Source: Durusdinium trenchii (lineage: Eukaryota > Sar > Dinophyceae > Suessiales > Symbiodiniaceae). Taken from it: DNA of 64,000 bases. The stretch lies in the NCBI GenBank assembly GCA_963970005.1, contig CAXAMN010008546.1:64693-128692 (forward strand), given 5' to 3'. Of the stretch, positions 22,913 through 33,705 are shown one piece after another. Made by a program: the position numbers and the translations under genes. The notes below the pieces were generated by a model that ran no database searches, was not told the origin of the DNA, and saw nothing but the letters and a program-made list of their open reading frames with translations. Positions within the stretch are counted from its first letter, which is position 1; every line of letters begins with the position of its first letter.

Positions 22913-23122
22913 TTGCCGGTTGTGCGCATACTTTTGTGTGCATAATCTTACACGCGCAAGATCATACGGCCTTACCGTTCTGCAGATCGTTGCTTCAAGC
23001 ATGCTACAAAGTCAATAGTGGCGCTGGATACTGCTTGGCCTTGGGCCAATGACACTTACGGGCTTTGCTGTTTGCGCGCATACTTTTGCGCGCATAAACT
23101 TATACCCGCAAGATCATACGTT
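22913..23122. repeat. Direct duplication of about 60 bp
   Basis: GTGCGCATACTTTTGTGTGC...CGCAAGATCATACG (22920-22968) recurs with changes at about 23073-23120. It lies between minisatellite copies 2 and 3. Confidence 0.7.
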
Positions 23123-23171
23123 GTTAGTCCCCAAATAGGGAAAGCTATGGGGTTCTTGCGCGCGCTTTCGA

Positions 23172-23330
23172 AAGGGTGTCGGTGCTGGTGCTGGTGTTGT
23201 GGTCTTGGGTGCTGGTGCTGTGAGCTGGCTGAGCGCGCGTTTAAGACGGGCGGCGGCGCTGGTCGGGTGCTGGCGCCGCACCGGCGCTGGTGTCAGCTGA
23301 CTGCACGTGCTGTGGAGGTGCCGTATGCTG
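23172..23330. repeat. GGTGCT-rich minisatellite, copy 3
   Basis: GGTGCTGGTGCTGGTGTTGT and related words, more diverged than copies 1 and 2, followed by TGAGCTGGCTGAGCGCG. Confidence 0.7.
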
Positions 23331-23610
23331 GCTGTGCAGGCTGCGTACATTCTTGTTCCAGCCAGTCGCATGTCAACAGGTGATGGGATTCTGCCTAGCT
23401 ATCTGGGTCTATGTTGGTGTAATTTCCTGAAGGGTACTGGCTGGACACCAGCTGGCATCATCGGACATCAACTGACACAAGACATATTGGAGTCTTGTAA
23501 ATTTGAGTCATGAATCCTCCACCATAGATGGCCATTTAGTATTGGTTGGTTGATCAATAGAGGGGACGCCCCCAGGTGTACAACCAGGCGACCCAAGGGC
23601 TCAGGCCCGT

Positions 23611-23835
23611 TTGCGAGGACCCTGGACTTTCGACCCCGCGTGCTTCGTCCGCGTGGCTTCGTTCGAGCTCGTTGGGGAGGTGAAGACGCTGGTCGCCGGG
23701 AAGTGTCATCGGGTCGTGATCCTCAGACCCGGGACCGGCTCTCGACCGAGCCTCCGGCTGACCGGTTGGCAGTCCGCAGGTGTCCGACAGATTGGCAGTC
23801 CGTACCATTTAGGTAGACTCCCTGAGATATATTAA
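23611..23835 (+). CDS. Candidate exon, function unknown
   Basis: Codes WTFDPACFVRVASFELVGEV, then LVAGKCHRVVILRPG. A second + frame (23550-23816, Arg-rich) overlaps; this one has the more protein-like mix. Confidence 0.25.
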   Translation: MRGPWTFDPACFVRVASFELVGEVKTLVAGKCHRVVILRPGTGSRPSLRLTGWQSAGVRQIGSPYHLGRLPEIY

Positions 23836-24067
23836 TCAAGGATCCAACGTGGATGGCATGGCCCCTGTGGGATGATGAACTCCACTTCCATGATTGCGAA
23901 GAGGAAGTGTACACTGGTGGTTTGGTGATGCACCCTTTTTGTTGCCCAAGGACTTCAACAAAGAGCTCAATTTTTTTCTATGTGGCTGATAGGATCGCCC
24001 TGCTGCAGGCTGTTGGTTCCACAAAGTGTCATGCTAGTGCAGGTTTGCATATTGTGTTCAGTTAGTG

Positions 24068-24193
24068 TGTGTCCCATGACCTGTAACATTAATGTCGCTA
24101 ATTTTTGAGAAAGGCCTGCTACCTTAACCATCATCATCAGCATCATCATCATCATCATCGTCATCATCCACTGTTACAGGGAGTGGGATACAC
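24068..24193. repeat. MITE-like element, family D, with (CAT)n core
   Basis: TGTGTCCCATGACCTGTAACA faces TGTTACAGGGAGTGGGATACA (about 17 of 21 paired). The middle contains a (CAT)n run at 24129-24170. The terminal sequence resembles the element at 29826-29937. Confidence 0.55.
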
Positions 24194-24217
24194 CCAATAT
24201 CACCCCATAGTCAGTCA

Positions 24218-24366
24218 TTTGGAAGTCCAAAGGGGTCCACGGTCAGCGACCGGCGTCGCCGTCGCGACCGCCCCGATTCTGATCCGTTGGGCGTTGAAAT
24301 CAGATTGAAGCAGGGACGTGAACGCCGGATGTGCCTTGTGCGCCATGATGGATACTACCAGCACCC
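24218..24366 (+). CDS. Candidate exon, Arg/Asp-rich
   Basis: Without a start codon, the frame reads STVSDRRRRRDRPDSDPLG, then EIRLKQGRERRMCLVRHDG. The charge pattern is strongly coding-like and the other frames are broken. It is followed directly by an inverted-repeat element, so the donor is probably at about 24350-24362. Family not recognised. Confidence 0.4.
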
Positions 24367-24438
24367 TCCAACAGGTCACCACCTGCCACTGTTAAGTCTA
24401 CAAAAGTCACCAGAGGAGACCTGTTGGAAGGTGCTGGT
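24357..24438. repeat. Hairpin element with 21-bp inverted repeats
   Basis: ACCAGCACCCTCCAACAGGTC at 24357-24377 is inverted at 24418-24438 with one mismatch. Total 82 bp, non-coding. Confidence 0.8.
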
Positions 24439-25122
24439 ATATATCATATCATATGATTGATACGGCCTGTGTTGAACTGTTCAGCATTTGAAGTGTTCGG
24501 TGCCTTTTTCAAGAAGCAAAGCTATGGCACGTCATGTGTTGCTTTCCTTCCCAAACCTTCTATTCTAGACTGTTCGCCCACGCTATTCTCTCCACCAGCA
24601 GGCCTCCAGCAAACCGCCAGCGCGTTTGCGTGCGATCGGGCTCCAGTTTGCTTCGGGGCAAACTACTGCAGAGGAGTCATAGAAGGAAACTACCGCAGAG
24701 GAGCTGAAGAAGGGCTCTACAAAGAGCCCAGCATATGAATACTCGATGCCAACCATTGATGACTAGCCCTACCGACCTGTTAGCAGGAGATAGCTTCTCC
24801 GTGGAACTTTGCATGGTTGCCTGTTTCAGGTTGTTGCCTCCCAGGCTTCGTGTTTCAAGCTTGTTATGGGCAGAAACTGAACTGTTTCCAACTTGGCATT
24901 AAGAGCTATCCTCTTAGGCGTGCTCCACCCAACCCATCCCTTTTGAACAGTCCGCAGTCCCATGCATAAATAAAAGAAAACAGATGTATATATATTGTAC
25001 GAGCCATCAGAACCATTGAATTCGGGCCGAGATAAGCTGAAAAACTACAGCAGAACCTGCTGAGCAGGCAAGAGAGCTGTAGTAATACGCTGTTTTGAGC
25101 CTGTCTCTTTTTCTTGGAAGCC

Positions 25123-25251
25123 ATGGCGAGTTTCGGCGAGAGCGATGAAGAAGAGGAGGAGGAAGAAGATGCTTGGTGCAGAACGACGTGTCACAGCGGG
25201 GCACTTGCTGCAGCGCAGTTTATGCCTGCAGCAAGTGCCAGTGACCAGTAG
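25123..25251 (+). CDS. Short acidic ORF, likely a first exon (42 aa)
   Basis: ATG 25123 in GCCATGG context begins MASFGESDEEEEEEEDAWC, followed by an Ala/Ser-rich end before TAG. Start context and acidic run are typical of an N-terminus. GA and GT candidates near the end could splice on to further exons. Function unknown. Confidence 0.4.
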   Translation: MASFGESDEEEEEEEDAWCRTTCHSGALAAAQFMPAASASDQ

Positions 25252-25637
25252 CGGGAGAGCCGAGCCTCAGGGCAGTCCTCATGTCTAATCCAGGAGTGTC
25301 AGTATGGAGAAGCAAGGTGACAAGGAAGAAGCTTTATTTGTCCAGCCTTCTCAACTATAACACATCACCATCCGTAAGTTGTAGGAAATGGGTGCGGGCG
25401 AAATGCAGAAGCCTCTTGACAGTCAGGGCGTGGAAGCCACACATCCTTCAGCACTGTACGAAAACTATAGAGGGATGCATCGATTTCCCTTGACAAGGCT
25501 GAAATGAGAACCTCACGAACAACCGCTCTAGCCATCCGACTTGGCAGACCCTGTTTTGAAAGGAGGGCTTGCAGAGAAGCCTGGGTCGAAACCGACTTTG
25601 GGATCAATTGGTTGCCCTAAGGGCCCTTCTGGGCGAC

Positions 25638-25732
25638 TTATTCGTACCTCCTCAGGTTCGGTATGACTGGACCCGACCCTGGCACCCCCCCCAGTCCCAC
25701 CGAACCTCACGAAGGCATGACTGGAGCCCTAA
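25638..25732. repeat. MITE-like element, family C
   Basis: TCAGGTTCGGTATGACTGG and CCAGTCCCACCGAACCTC-type ends, with ATGACTGGAGCCCTAA at the right. The same words occur at 47105-47196 and in part at 45239-45313 and 37190-37225. Confidence 0.6.
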
Positions 25733-25789
25733 GATTTAGAGATCCGAAAGACACGACACCATCCTGAGCGGCCCCTCTCGCTGCACAGG

Positions 25790-26203
25790 TTGGACCCAAG
25801 CAGGGCTTCATGTGGACACCTTCCATGTAGACCGGGTGTTTTGCAACTCTTAAACGATGTAAAGCACCATGTCAGCACCAGTAAGCTGTTTCCAGGCACC
25901 CGTGAGCTAGCTGGATTTAAAACAGGCTCCGCTGAGCCTGTAAGCTCTAAGGATCCTGAGAGACTCATGTCGACTGACTCGCACGGTTGGAATCCAACTC
26001 CACCGGGGCGGGACGGCGCAAGCGATGAGGACATCCACATGGGCGATGAGTCCTACCGCGGTCCACCTGTGAGAGGCCGGGGAGCATGGCGGAGGAGCGT
26101 TCGGAGCGGAGCCGATCCGCGCCATGTGTTTCTTCTCGAGAATGTCCGGTGGTTGATTGGGAGTGTTTCTCGTCCTCATCCATCGGAACGTCTAAGATTG
26201 TGA
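25790..26203 (+). CDS. Candidate exon, function unknown
   Basis: The stronger part is from about 25950: DPERLMSTDSHGWNPTPPG, GASDEDIHMGDESYRGPPVR, then HVFLLENVRWLIGSVSRP. Overlapping - strand frames are Ser/Arg-rich. The segment before 25950 may be intron. Confidence 0.3.
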   Translation: MDPSRASCGHLPCRPGVLQLLNDVKHHVSTSKLFPGTRELAGFKTGSAEPVSSKDPERLMSTDSHGWNPTPPGRDGASDEDIHMGDESYRGPPVRGRGAWRRSVRSGADPRHVFLLENVRWLIGSVSRPHPSERLRL

Positions 26204-27600
26204 GAAGATGAGATTTTTCTGATACTTTGATATGATTCTACCGGCCCCCTTGCCGAAGATCGAGCCATCGCTGGGTTCGTTCCGACCGCTCGCTGAAAGG
26301 CTTCGACGATTCCCAGGGCCCCGGCATCACGAGCTTCAAGGCACGCAAAACAAGCGCCGGCATCGGGATTCAGACACTGTTGCTCAGCAGGATCCTTTCT
26401 TGAACAAGTTTAACAACTATACGTATGTACCTTTGGTGGGGAATGTAGAGACCATTCCATATATAAATGGTTCGCAAGGTCAAATTCATCAAGGAACAGG
26501 ACAGGCAACAAACAGAAAAACACACGAACACATACAAAAAAGAAGATCATAGATCGATCAGATCAGCCAGTTTCTGTTGTTTCTCAGTTTTTGTTTGTGT
26601 TTTGGTGTTCGTTGCACGCCCCAATCTCCTGTCCTCTCACTCTCCGATTTTTGCTCGCTCTCCGATGCATCCCACCCCACCATGCGATGCGGGAGCCTTC
26701 AGGCAAAGACCAACTTGGGCCCCACCGACTTTGGCTTTTTGCTCGGCCCGCTGACTTGGTATGGTGGCGTCACCCGCGACACATGGCGATCTTTGCATGG
26801 ATTTTTCGACTTCTTCGGGATCACGGGTCCGGCATCGAAAAGAAGCGTGGCCAGTGGATGTTCTCTACTTGGGTTATAGATGTATATAAGGATCGGAGTT
26901 TCCTGCAGAATACGTTTTTTGCTGATCATTAGGTTTGACCTTGTGAGAGCACGGGTTCTCTGGAGGTTGCATTGTTGAACAGGTGGACGTCAGACTGTCC
27001 CGGAATAATTTATGAATCATTCTCATTCCTGACCTGACAACTGAATGGTTTTGGAGTTTCTGTTCGGCGCTTTATTTGGTATTCTTGGCTTATGCTGGTA
27101 GGACGTTTTGCCTATCCAGCCACATGCTTTATGGTGAGCACAGCTTCAAGAATTGTTACAGTTTAAGTTGCAGTATCCTCAGAATGGACAAGAAGCCAAC
27201 TCCCCACTGAACATGTGTTGGATTCTAGCAGATTCTAGCTGTTCAAAGATCCCAATACTTCTACCTGCTTTGTTCAGCCCAGAAGGACCATTGTATGCAC
27301 ATGCACCTCACTGAAGAAAGGGGAAAACAGTTGATACTTTCTGCCTCCAAGGTCGAACAGCTGATGTCTTCCAGCCCATTTCGAAATCATTTCTCTTGGT
27401 CGAAATCACATGCAAAACCCACATCAAAACAACACTCAAATGACATATATTGGTCAGACATCTCGTTGGGAAAGCTGTCCGTAAAGTCCCCAGTCTCGTG
27501 AGACCAGTGTATACGTCATGTTCTCTTTTGCAGCTTGTTACTGAAGTCCCGCAAGTCTTTTGCCGATCTCAGTCTATTGGGCTGCATGCCCTTGACGATA
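26204..27600. other. No well-supported gene
   Basis: Two + frames compete at 26577-26932 (one ending FLQNTFFADH, the other CSLLGL); both look mildly coding. The stretch 26940-27600 shows nothing. Confidence 0.3.
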
Positions 27601-27936
27601 ATCACAAAGAAAAAAGATGAAAAACGGTTTGTTTGCCAAGCTCGAAGAAAAGGAACACATCTGTGAAGCCACTACCATCCAAGTACTCCATGTTCTGGCC
27701 AACATGTGTGGATGGCTGCACATCACCGTCTCCAGTGTTGTTTCACCTCCATCCACCACGCCGACGACCCGCCCCAGGTCAAGTGCAAGAGGCCTCCTCC
27801 GTCCCGGTGCCGCCCTCGCCACTGTCAGATGGCTCTGATGCAGGTGCTGCATGGGCCGGTCCGACGGTACGATGGCCGTCCGGTGGCATGGAGGCTTTCC
27901 ACCCCACCAGCACCGTGATTCAACGGGGGTCTCCAA

Positions 27937-28009
27937 GAGACTACTACTACGACGACGACTACTACCACTACTACTACTACTATTACTACTACTACTACTA
28001 CTACTTCGG
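27937..28009. repeat. (TAC)n microsatellite
   Basis: TACTAC runs interrupted by GAC. Read on + they would code Tyr/Asp, on - Val or Ser runs, which explains the long open frames on both strands here. Confidence 0.9.
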
Positions 28010-28813
28010 GATCTCCATTTTTTCGCACCCCGACATGAAGGTCCAGGCAGGCGGGAGGTTTGATCAGGTTGTTTTATAGCTGTGTTCCAAAAAGGGGGGT
28101 ACTGCAAGTTCGATGGCTTTTTGTGGGACGCCTCGTGCTGATGGCAAGGACCATCAATCCAAGAATAAGAGAGTAGTTGTTGGTCATTAAGTTAGGTTGC
28201 TCTGAGTCGACCCCTCAGAACTCAAGAACTGACTCCCCAGTCCTCCAGGCCTTACAAATCCCGTTCAAAGCCTGCAAAGTCCCCAATTGAATAGGCTCAA
28301 TGGCAATCAATCGAAAAATTGTTGGTCTCCAGCCCTCAGGGGTCCAGGTGTGCAGGTATCGCAGGTACCAGGCATGAGGCATGAGCATTGGACGAGTGAG
28401 GGAGGAAGGAATACTGGAGTACAGAGGTAGGCTCTATAGACTCTATAGACACCCACAGGACCCATTCTACAAATTCTTGTCGCTTGGCTCCCTTTGACAC
28501 ACCTTCCGTCCCAAAAGAAACCAAAGCTGCAGCGGCAGCGGCTGTTCTGCGCTTCTCCGGACCTTCTCTGGACCTTCTCCGCGCTCCCCGCGCGGGGCGA
28601 CCAGGTGGCTACGGCGACTCCTCCGGAATGCTCAAGCGTTGTCGCTCGCGGGGCGACCAGGCGGCGGGTGAAGCGCTTCGGAGAGAAGGTGCTTTGGTGG
28701 TTTGATGGTGGAGTAGGCGAAGGAAAAGCCCAAAGGGGCCAGGGCCATAAGTAGGGGGAGTTGACCATCGAACACCCCTCAGTGGTGCGATAGAAATGTC
28801 CAAAAAAAACCTT

Positions 28814-28890
28814 CTGCAGACACTCCATGGGACTGCCATACATGCCGCCCCATTGACCCCCTGCAGTCCTATGGCAGTCCCATGTGTCGT
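28814..28890. repeat. MITE-like element, family B, copy 1
   Basis: GACACTCCATGGGACTGCCAT faces ATGGCAGTCCCATG with CATTGACCCCC between. It shares words with 32041-32135, 33706-33806, 36275-36374 and 46966-47076. Confidence 0.75.
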
Positions 28891-28902
28891 ATTTGGGCTT
28901 AG

Positions 28903-29092
28903 GTGAACATGGCCAGAGAGTGCCGTCATTGTCCCCCTTCGCTTCACCCGCTGCGGGGCGCTGGCGGTTTCTTTCGGAACGCCCGTGAGGAGATGTTGGT
29001 GGACGCTAAGCGCTTGGCCGTGGAAGGGCTGCAGCCGCCCATTGTGGCCCTACGACCGCAGCAGGCGCGGCCACGGCATGCTCCGGCCGATG
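28903..29092 (+). CDS. Candidate exon, function unknown
   Basis: Codes GGFFRNAREEMLVDAKRLAV, then GLQPPIVALRPQQARPRH, ending near a GT donor (GATGTGGG, about 29092). Helical, charged and coding-like. Confidence 0.35.
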
Positions 29093-30446
29093 TGGGTTGC
29101 GGTCGCCCTGTTGGATGGTGGTGGATGAGGGGATGGTGGGTTGCAGGTGGGTGAAATTTCTATGAGATCGAGGCACCAATTTAAAGGTGGCAGGTGGAAA
29201 GTTGAGGCACTCTTCGGGGTGGAGCATCCGTGACTCTCCAAATCTATGGCGTTCTTGCAATTTTGCAGCAGGACTCTGTTCAGGGGATAGGGACACGAGT
29301 TGACTATACTTGTTTTGATATCTTTGTCACATGTTAAGGTCCATAAGTACTTTGGTGTCCTTCCCCTCCAAAACAAGCAACAACATGATGAGATGGACCT
29401 CTGGACCCTCGGACCCTTGGAAGGCTTAGCTTTCCTCCTGCTCTCAGGTGCTCTCGGGCTTCGTCGAGGGTGAAGACCGAGGTAGCAACTTGCAGCGTGG
29501 CGACAAGCGATCAAGGGGAGTGGCCCAACGTGCCAGACGCACTCCGACGCGACCAAAAAAGACAAGGAAGTAATAAGAACACCCGAGCCGTTCTTCGTTT
29601 ATTTGAAGGGGAGGTCCCAGAGAAAATATGAGAATGATAAAGTAAAGTCAAGAAAATCATTCTTCCAGTTGAAGTTGTTTTCTTTGGGGATCTCTGTGAA
29701 GATGAGGAGCCGCTAGGATGGCTAGGCAGCTTGGTCGACACTGCGGACACCTGGACACAGGCTGGCAGTAAGAAAGCTCGGGCAGAGGTGGGGGTTGGCC
29801 CTTTGGTCTAAACATGGACATTTGTTGGGTTTGTCCTATTACCTGCAACAGTCAGTAAGCAAGCACATCACTATTTTTGGACAAGGTCTTCAACTGAACC
29901 ATCACCATCCACTGTTACAGGTAATAGGATAGACCCAAGACATGTGCATCCCTTGTTCAGATCGCATGGTGCTTCTAATGCTTCTAGCAGCTGAGGAGAG
30001 CGAGGCTCCAAGGCTTTCTGAGCCCCTTCCTGTTGGTGTTGCCATACGGGGTTTCTTAAGCCCCAGGCAGCAGGAAGAATCGCCAGCCCCTGCAACGTGG
30101 GGTGGTTTTCCCAGCCAAATGGGGGTTCAACCCAAGAGATCTCCCACCCCCCCTCCAGCCGCCTCAGGATGGATCCGCCTGTGGTGCGCACGGATCCGTT
30201 TTCCTGGCTGCGGGATGACACCCATCAGAATGACACGACCTTAGAGGGTGCCATGTGGCCTTCAGTGGTGGCCTTCCGGAGTGGATGGCAGAACCTTCAC
30301 GTAACCGTCACGTAACCTGATCGGATCTGTAGATGGCTTCGGTCTATCCTGTGGAACATCGCAGTGGAAAATAGCCGTTTTGGTTTACATGTTACTAATT
30401 GGAGATGTCGGCATGAGGCAGTGGAAACGAGCTCATTCCGTCATCT
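29093..30446. other. No well-supported gene outside the repeat
   Basis: A + strand patch at about 29985-30170 (EESEAPRLSEPLPVGVAIRG) is weakly coding-like; a 116-codon - strand frame overlaps it. Confidence 0.3.
29826..29937. repeat. MITE-like element, family D
   Basis: TGGGTTTGTCCTATTACCTG (29826-29845) is inverted at 29918-29937 with two mismatches; the pairing continues inward through ACAGT. Total 112 bp. Confidence 0.8.
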
Positions 30447-30839
30447 ATGACTAAGACGAAGACAAGATGCCCCAAAAGCCCCAAACCGACTAAGAAGCGA
30501 CCGGCTCAGGAAGAGATTCAACAGCTCTTGGAAGATGAAGATACTTACTGCGCCTTGGAAGATGAGCACAAGGACGGCTGCTTCTTCAACCGGTCACTGT
30601 GGATGAACGTTACTGTTGAGCAAAAGGTGAGAAATTGTCCCACTTTGTCACCACCACATGTTCAGAGATTCCACTTGTGCACTTGGCTTGTGGGTGGTGC
30701 TATCCCTTTTTTTCTTTTTGCATTGCAGGGTGTTTGTGGTGTGCCTTCCTGCAGTTTGAAGATTTCCATCGCAACCAAAGACTCTGAACGCCCGTTTCTC
30801 GGGATGTTTACCACTGCGACCACGCATGCGATTTTATGA
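30447..30839 (+). CDS. Candidate two-exon gene or 130-aa ORF, function unknown
   Basis: ATG 30447 starts MTKTKTRCPKSPKPTKKRPA, then EEIQQLLEDEDTYCALEDEH, a basic N-terminus followed by an acidic helix, up to a clean donor (CAAAAGGTGAGA, GT at 30627). A 102-nt intron with a pyrimidine-rich end (CATTGCAG) joins in phase 0 to GVCGVPSCSLKISIATKDSE, ending TGA 30837-30839. Because 102 is a multiple of three, the frame is also open unspliced. Composition changes sharply inside the putative intron, which favours splicing. No family recognised. Confidence 0.5.
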   Translation: MTKTKTRCPKSPKPTKKRPAQEEIQQLLEDEDTYCALEDEHKDGCFFNRSLWMNVTVEQKVRNCPTLSPPHVQRFHLCTWLVGGAIPFFLFALQGVCGVPSCSLKISIATKDSERPFLGMFTTATTHAIL

Positions 30840-30845
30840 TCTATA

Positions 30846-30949
30846 CTCTGACTCACTAACATGGAAGTGAATGGCATGGTCCCTTGGAAGACGACGTTTC
30901 CTTTGACGAAACCAGGGGGTGAACTCCACTTCCATGCGATGTGTCGGAG
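30846..30949. repeat. MITE-like element, family A, copy 1
   Basis: Starts CTCTGACTCACTAACATGGA and ends CCATGCGATGTGTCGGAG; inner arms CATGGAAGTG and CACTTCCATG pair perfectly. 104 bp. Confidence 0.8.
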
Positions 30950-31039
30950 TGTATCATTCTTATCCTCATGATGTTCGTCCAAATGCTTGCATCCTTGTCT
31001 CACACCCCTGGCACTCCTCCGGCACCCCCGCGCATAAAC

Positions 31040-31351
31040 TCCCGCGCACCCACCGCATTGGGGGGGGGGCCATCGCACCTGGTTCCGCCGAGGGTCCTGG
31101 CCGATGGTCCCGCAGGTACCCGCGCCCTGTCGGGGCTACAAGAGTTGAGCGACACGCTCCTCCGAGAGATGCGAAGTGCGGAACCACAAGTCCTGTGGGG
31201 TGTGGAGAATTGGGCCGAAATGGTGGGAGCTAGAGGTCTAGACCAACCGAGCAGCCTGTACTCTGTACCTTTGAAGCGCACACTATCATTGTGGGTCGGA
31301 CGATTTCGATGGGTAGCCGAGCTGAGGAGGAGTATGCATAGCCCCACATAA
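31040..31351 (+). CDS. Candidate exon, function unknown
   Basis: The strong part lies at about 31085-31220: VLADGPAGTRALSGLQELSD, then LLREMRSAEPQVLWGVENWA. A CCCGCAG acceptor lies inside it at about 31110. No family recognised. Confidence 0.4.
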   Translation, partial: SRAPTALGGGPSHLVPPRVLADGPAGTRALSGLQELSDTLLREMRSAEPQVLWGVENWAEMVGARGLDQPSSLYSVPLKRTLSLWVGRFRWVAELRRSMHSPT

Positions 31352-31471
31352 TTAGCCCCTTTCAAGAGTAGAGCTTTAGTAAGATACCTTGCATCTCCTT
31401 AATGTCAAGTGATGTCAAGCAAGCACACTACGTTATGTGTTGTTTTTTGTTATTTTCCGGACCACACCAAG

Positions 31472-31683
31472 AGATCGATATACGTCGACAGCCGCGAAGC
31501 AACGCGCGCTTCGCCGAGCCACGTAGACGCTCGGATCGTGAGCCGAAAAGGAGTGGAGGAAGGACGGACGAAAGGACGGACGGGGACCGGGACCCGCCGC
31601 GGGTGTCCAGCGGACTCTGACGACAACGTGGCGAAGCGCCCTACAGCTACACGGGAGATCACGGGAGAAGTGGAGACCAGGTG
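31472..31683 (+). CDS. Candidate exon, charged
   Basis: Codes YVDSREATRASPSHVDARIV, then a Gly/Thr/Arg-rich part and TATREITGEVETR before TGA. Another + frame is open in parallel. Confidence 0.25.
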
Positions 31684-31692
31684 ACCATGCCA

Positions 31693-31810
31693 TTCACTCA
31701 CAAACATGGAAGTGAATGGCATGGGTTTTTCTTGGAAGACTATGCTTTCCGACAAAAAAAAAAGGGGTGAACTCCACGTTACTCCATGTTTTCATATGTT
31801 CGTCGGAGTG
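31693..31810. repeat. MITE-like element, family A, copy 2
   Basis: CACAAACATGGAAGTGAATG at the left and GAACTCCACG...TTCGTCGGAGTG at the right; diverged arms and an A run in the middle. Confidence 0.7.
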
Positions 31811-32040
31811 ATCACCTGATTCTTTGGTGAAGCCTACCCGGTTTGGAAAAGGGGAGATCAGGGAAAACTGAGGGGGTCAGGTAAGCACAAGGCTGTGCAG
31901 AAAGAACAACTTGATGTTTCCATCAGACATTGGTCAGAAGCTTCTGGCCCACGGCAAGTAGGAATGAGGCAACCCGCAAACACAACCATAGATCACCACA
32001 GGGTATAAACGGCACCTTGGAGATGGGGCCAATGACAAGG

Positions 32041-32135
32041 CCAGACACTGGGACTGGCATTGATTGACCCCTAAACCCTAAACCACCCCTGGCCTGATCG
32101 GCCAATATATGCCAGTCCCATTGAGTCGCGTTTGG
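32041..32135. repeat. MITE-like element, family B, copy 2, with a telomere-like centre
   Basis: CCAGACACTGGGACTGGCAT and ATGCCAGTCCCATTGAGTC form the arms. The centre reads CCCCTAAACCCTAAACC, two CCCTAAA units. Confidence 0.7.
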
Positions 32136-32187
32136 AAATGGCACGTGTTGTGGTGTGCCTTCTGTTTGTGCCTCTGAGTCCTCCCAG

Positions 32188-32393
32188 GTCATGAGAAGGA
32201 TTCCTCCGTGGGCATCCCCAGCATCTACCCTGGCGGCTACGCCTACTACAGCCGAGGCCCGGAGAGGAACGGAGAGTCGACCGTCCCAAAGCGCGAAAAC
32301 AAGCGCCCCAATTGGGCGCCCCTCCAAACCCCACCGTGTTGCTTGGGCGCTTGGGTCAGAATCTCAGACATGTGGCTCAATGCATCACATTGA
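32188..32393 (+). CDS. Candidate exon, function unknown
   Basis: Opens directly after an acceptor (TCCTCCCAG) and codes HEKDSSVGIPSIYPGGYAYY, then SRGPERNGESTVPKRENKRP. The Tyr/Gly-rich start followed by a charged segment is strongly coding-like. Ends in TGA at 32391-32393 unless spliced earlier. Confidence 0.4.
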
Positions 32394-33009
32394 CTGCATT
32401 TCGGGGGTGATAGAAGCACCTAGGCAACGACAATTCATGACCAGAGCAGCAGGGCATATACAGTATCACATAAAACTGCGCTGTGGTTGCTTCTAATCAC
32501 TGCATAGTTCCACACGTTTGAGACTATAGATTTGTAGTTGTCTTCGAAACAACTAGAGAAGTGTTTCCCCAGGAAATGTGCTTCTCAAATCGGTTGTAGG
32601 TTCCGTCGATCCAGGGGGTCCTTGGGGCTTTCAGGAAACATCAGCAGCAGCGGCATGTTCGCCTAACCTCGATCCAAGCAGCTGTTATAGAAATAATATC
32701 AGGATGTTTGGGGATTGTTGAGGGAGGGTCACAAGATCTCTTTTCTTGAGGAAGGCATGTGTTTGGTGGTTCAACCCTGTCAGTCTGGTGGATTGTTTTT
32801 TAGAGTTAAAGTCTTCAACAGAATGTGGAACACGCATGAACAAGCCGAAGATCCTCAAGCTCTCCCTCCCATTCCCACGTCAATCTCCTTAGAGTTGTTC
32901 TTTTCACACATCTATTCTACTATATATAGTTATATTTTACCACTAAGACCTGGTCGGTCCTCCTCCATCGCTTGATCCTGATGTTTTTCCAATCACTTCA
33001 TCACCTCAG

Positions 33010-33168
33010 CCCTTGCCAGGCACAAAAAAGCGCTCCTACCAGAGCCACTTCCGCGCGCGCGTCGTCGCGGACGCCACGGATTCTGCAACTCGCGGCCAGC
33101 CGGTGCCGGCGGACGTAGCGGTGCCACGATGGCAGGGATGGGTTTTGGGGGAGTGGAGGAGGTTTTGA
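33010..33168 (+). CDS. Candidate exon, basic
   Basis: Begins in phase 0 after CACCTCAG and codes PLPGTKKRSYQSHFRARVVA, then DATDSATRGQPVPADV. A 124-codon - strand frame overlaps it. Confidence 0.35.
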   Translation, partial: PLPGTKKRSYQSHFRARVVADATDSATRGQPVPADVAVPRWQGWVLGEWRRF

Positions 33169-33538
33169 AGGCAAATGTCCTGGGATGTCCTGGTCAATAT
33201 TCATGAAATGTCTAACTATGTAAAGTATATTATTATTATGGTTAGTATTATTCAGAGGGGTTTGTACGAATGTTGTATGGTTTTTGGTATTCTGATCCTC
33301 TCTCTCGCAGGTGAACACCTGCATGTCATCTATTTCTGTCTTCTTTTCTCCGTGCCCAATCGACGACGATGCCAATTAGGATTCCAACGACCCCCCCACT
33401 TGCTGCAAATCATCAATGAGGTCCACCTCGTCTCTTCGTGCCACAGCCACCTATAGTGACGAGCGTGGTTGGCGTCCACGCGACTGGTTTTGAGTTGTTT
33501 CGTGTCGAGCCCTTCGTGTTATTTCCAGGTGCTGGCGG

Positions 33539-33640
33539 AAGTGATCAACTTGAAGTTGGCGGATGAGGAGTGGGCGTCGGAAGAGAGCTTGAGTTTGGAC
33601 AAAACACACACATGCATGAAAGAACAGTAGTCAAAGTGTC
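33539..33640 (+). CDS. Candidate exon, acidic helix
   Basis: Begins in phase 0 after ATTTCCAG and codes VLAEVINLKLADEEWASEES before a stop 34 codons on. It is one of three neighbouring stretches (with 33010 and 34379) that start in phase 0 exactly at an acceptor, so they could belong to one gene. Confidence 0.4.
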
Positions 33641-33705
33641 CGTGATTGTGCCTTGCATGCAGCATACTGTGTGCCAACAAACATTAGTGTATATCATTCA
33701 TTAAA

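Noticed and set aside
27574-28107. 177-codon - strand and 148-codon + strand frames
   Set aside because: Both are held open by the (TAC)n microsatellite, giving Ser or Tyr/Asp runs; no other support.
28307-28843. 178-codon - strand open frame
   Set aside because: No motif; overlaps a MITE at its start and competing + frames.
29050-29565. 171-codon - strand open frame
   Set aside because: No motif and mixed composition; not distinguishable from chance.
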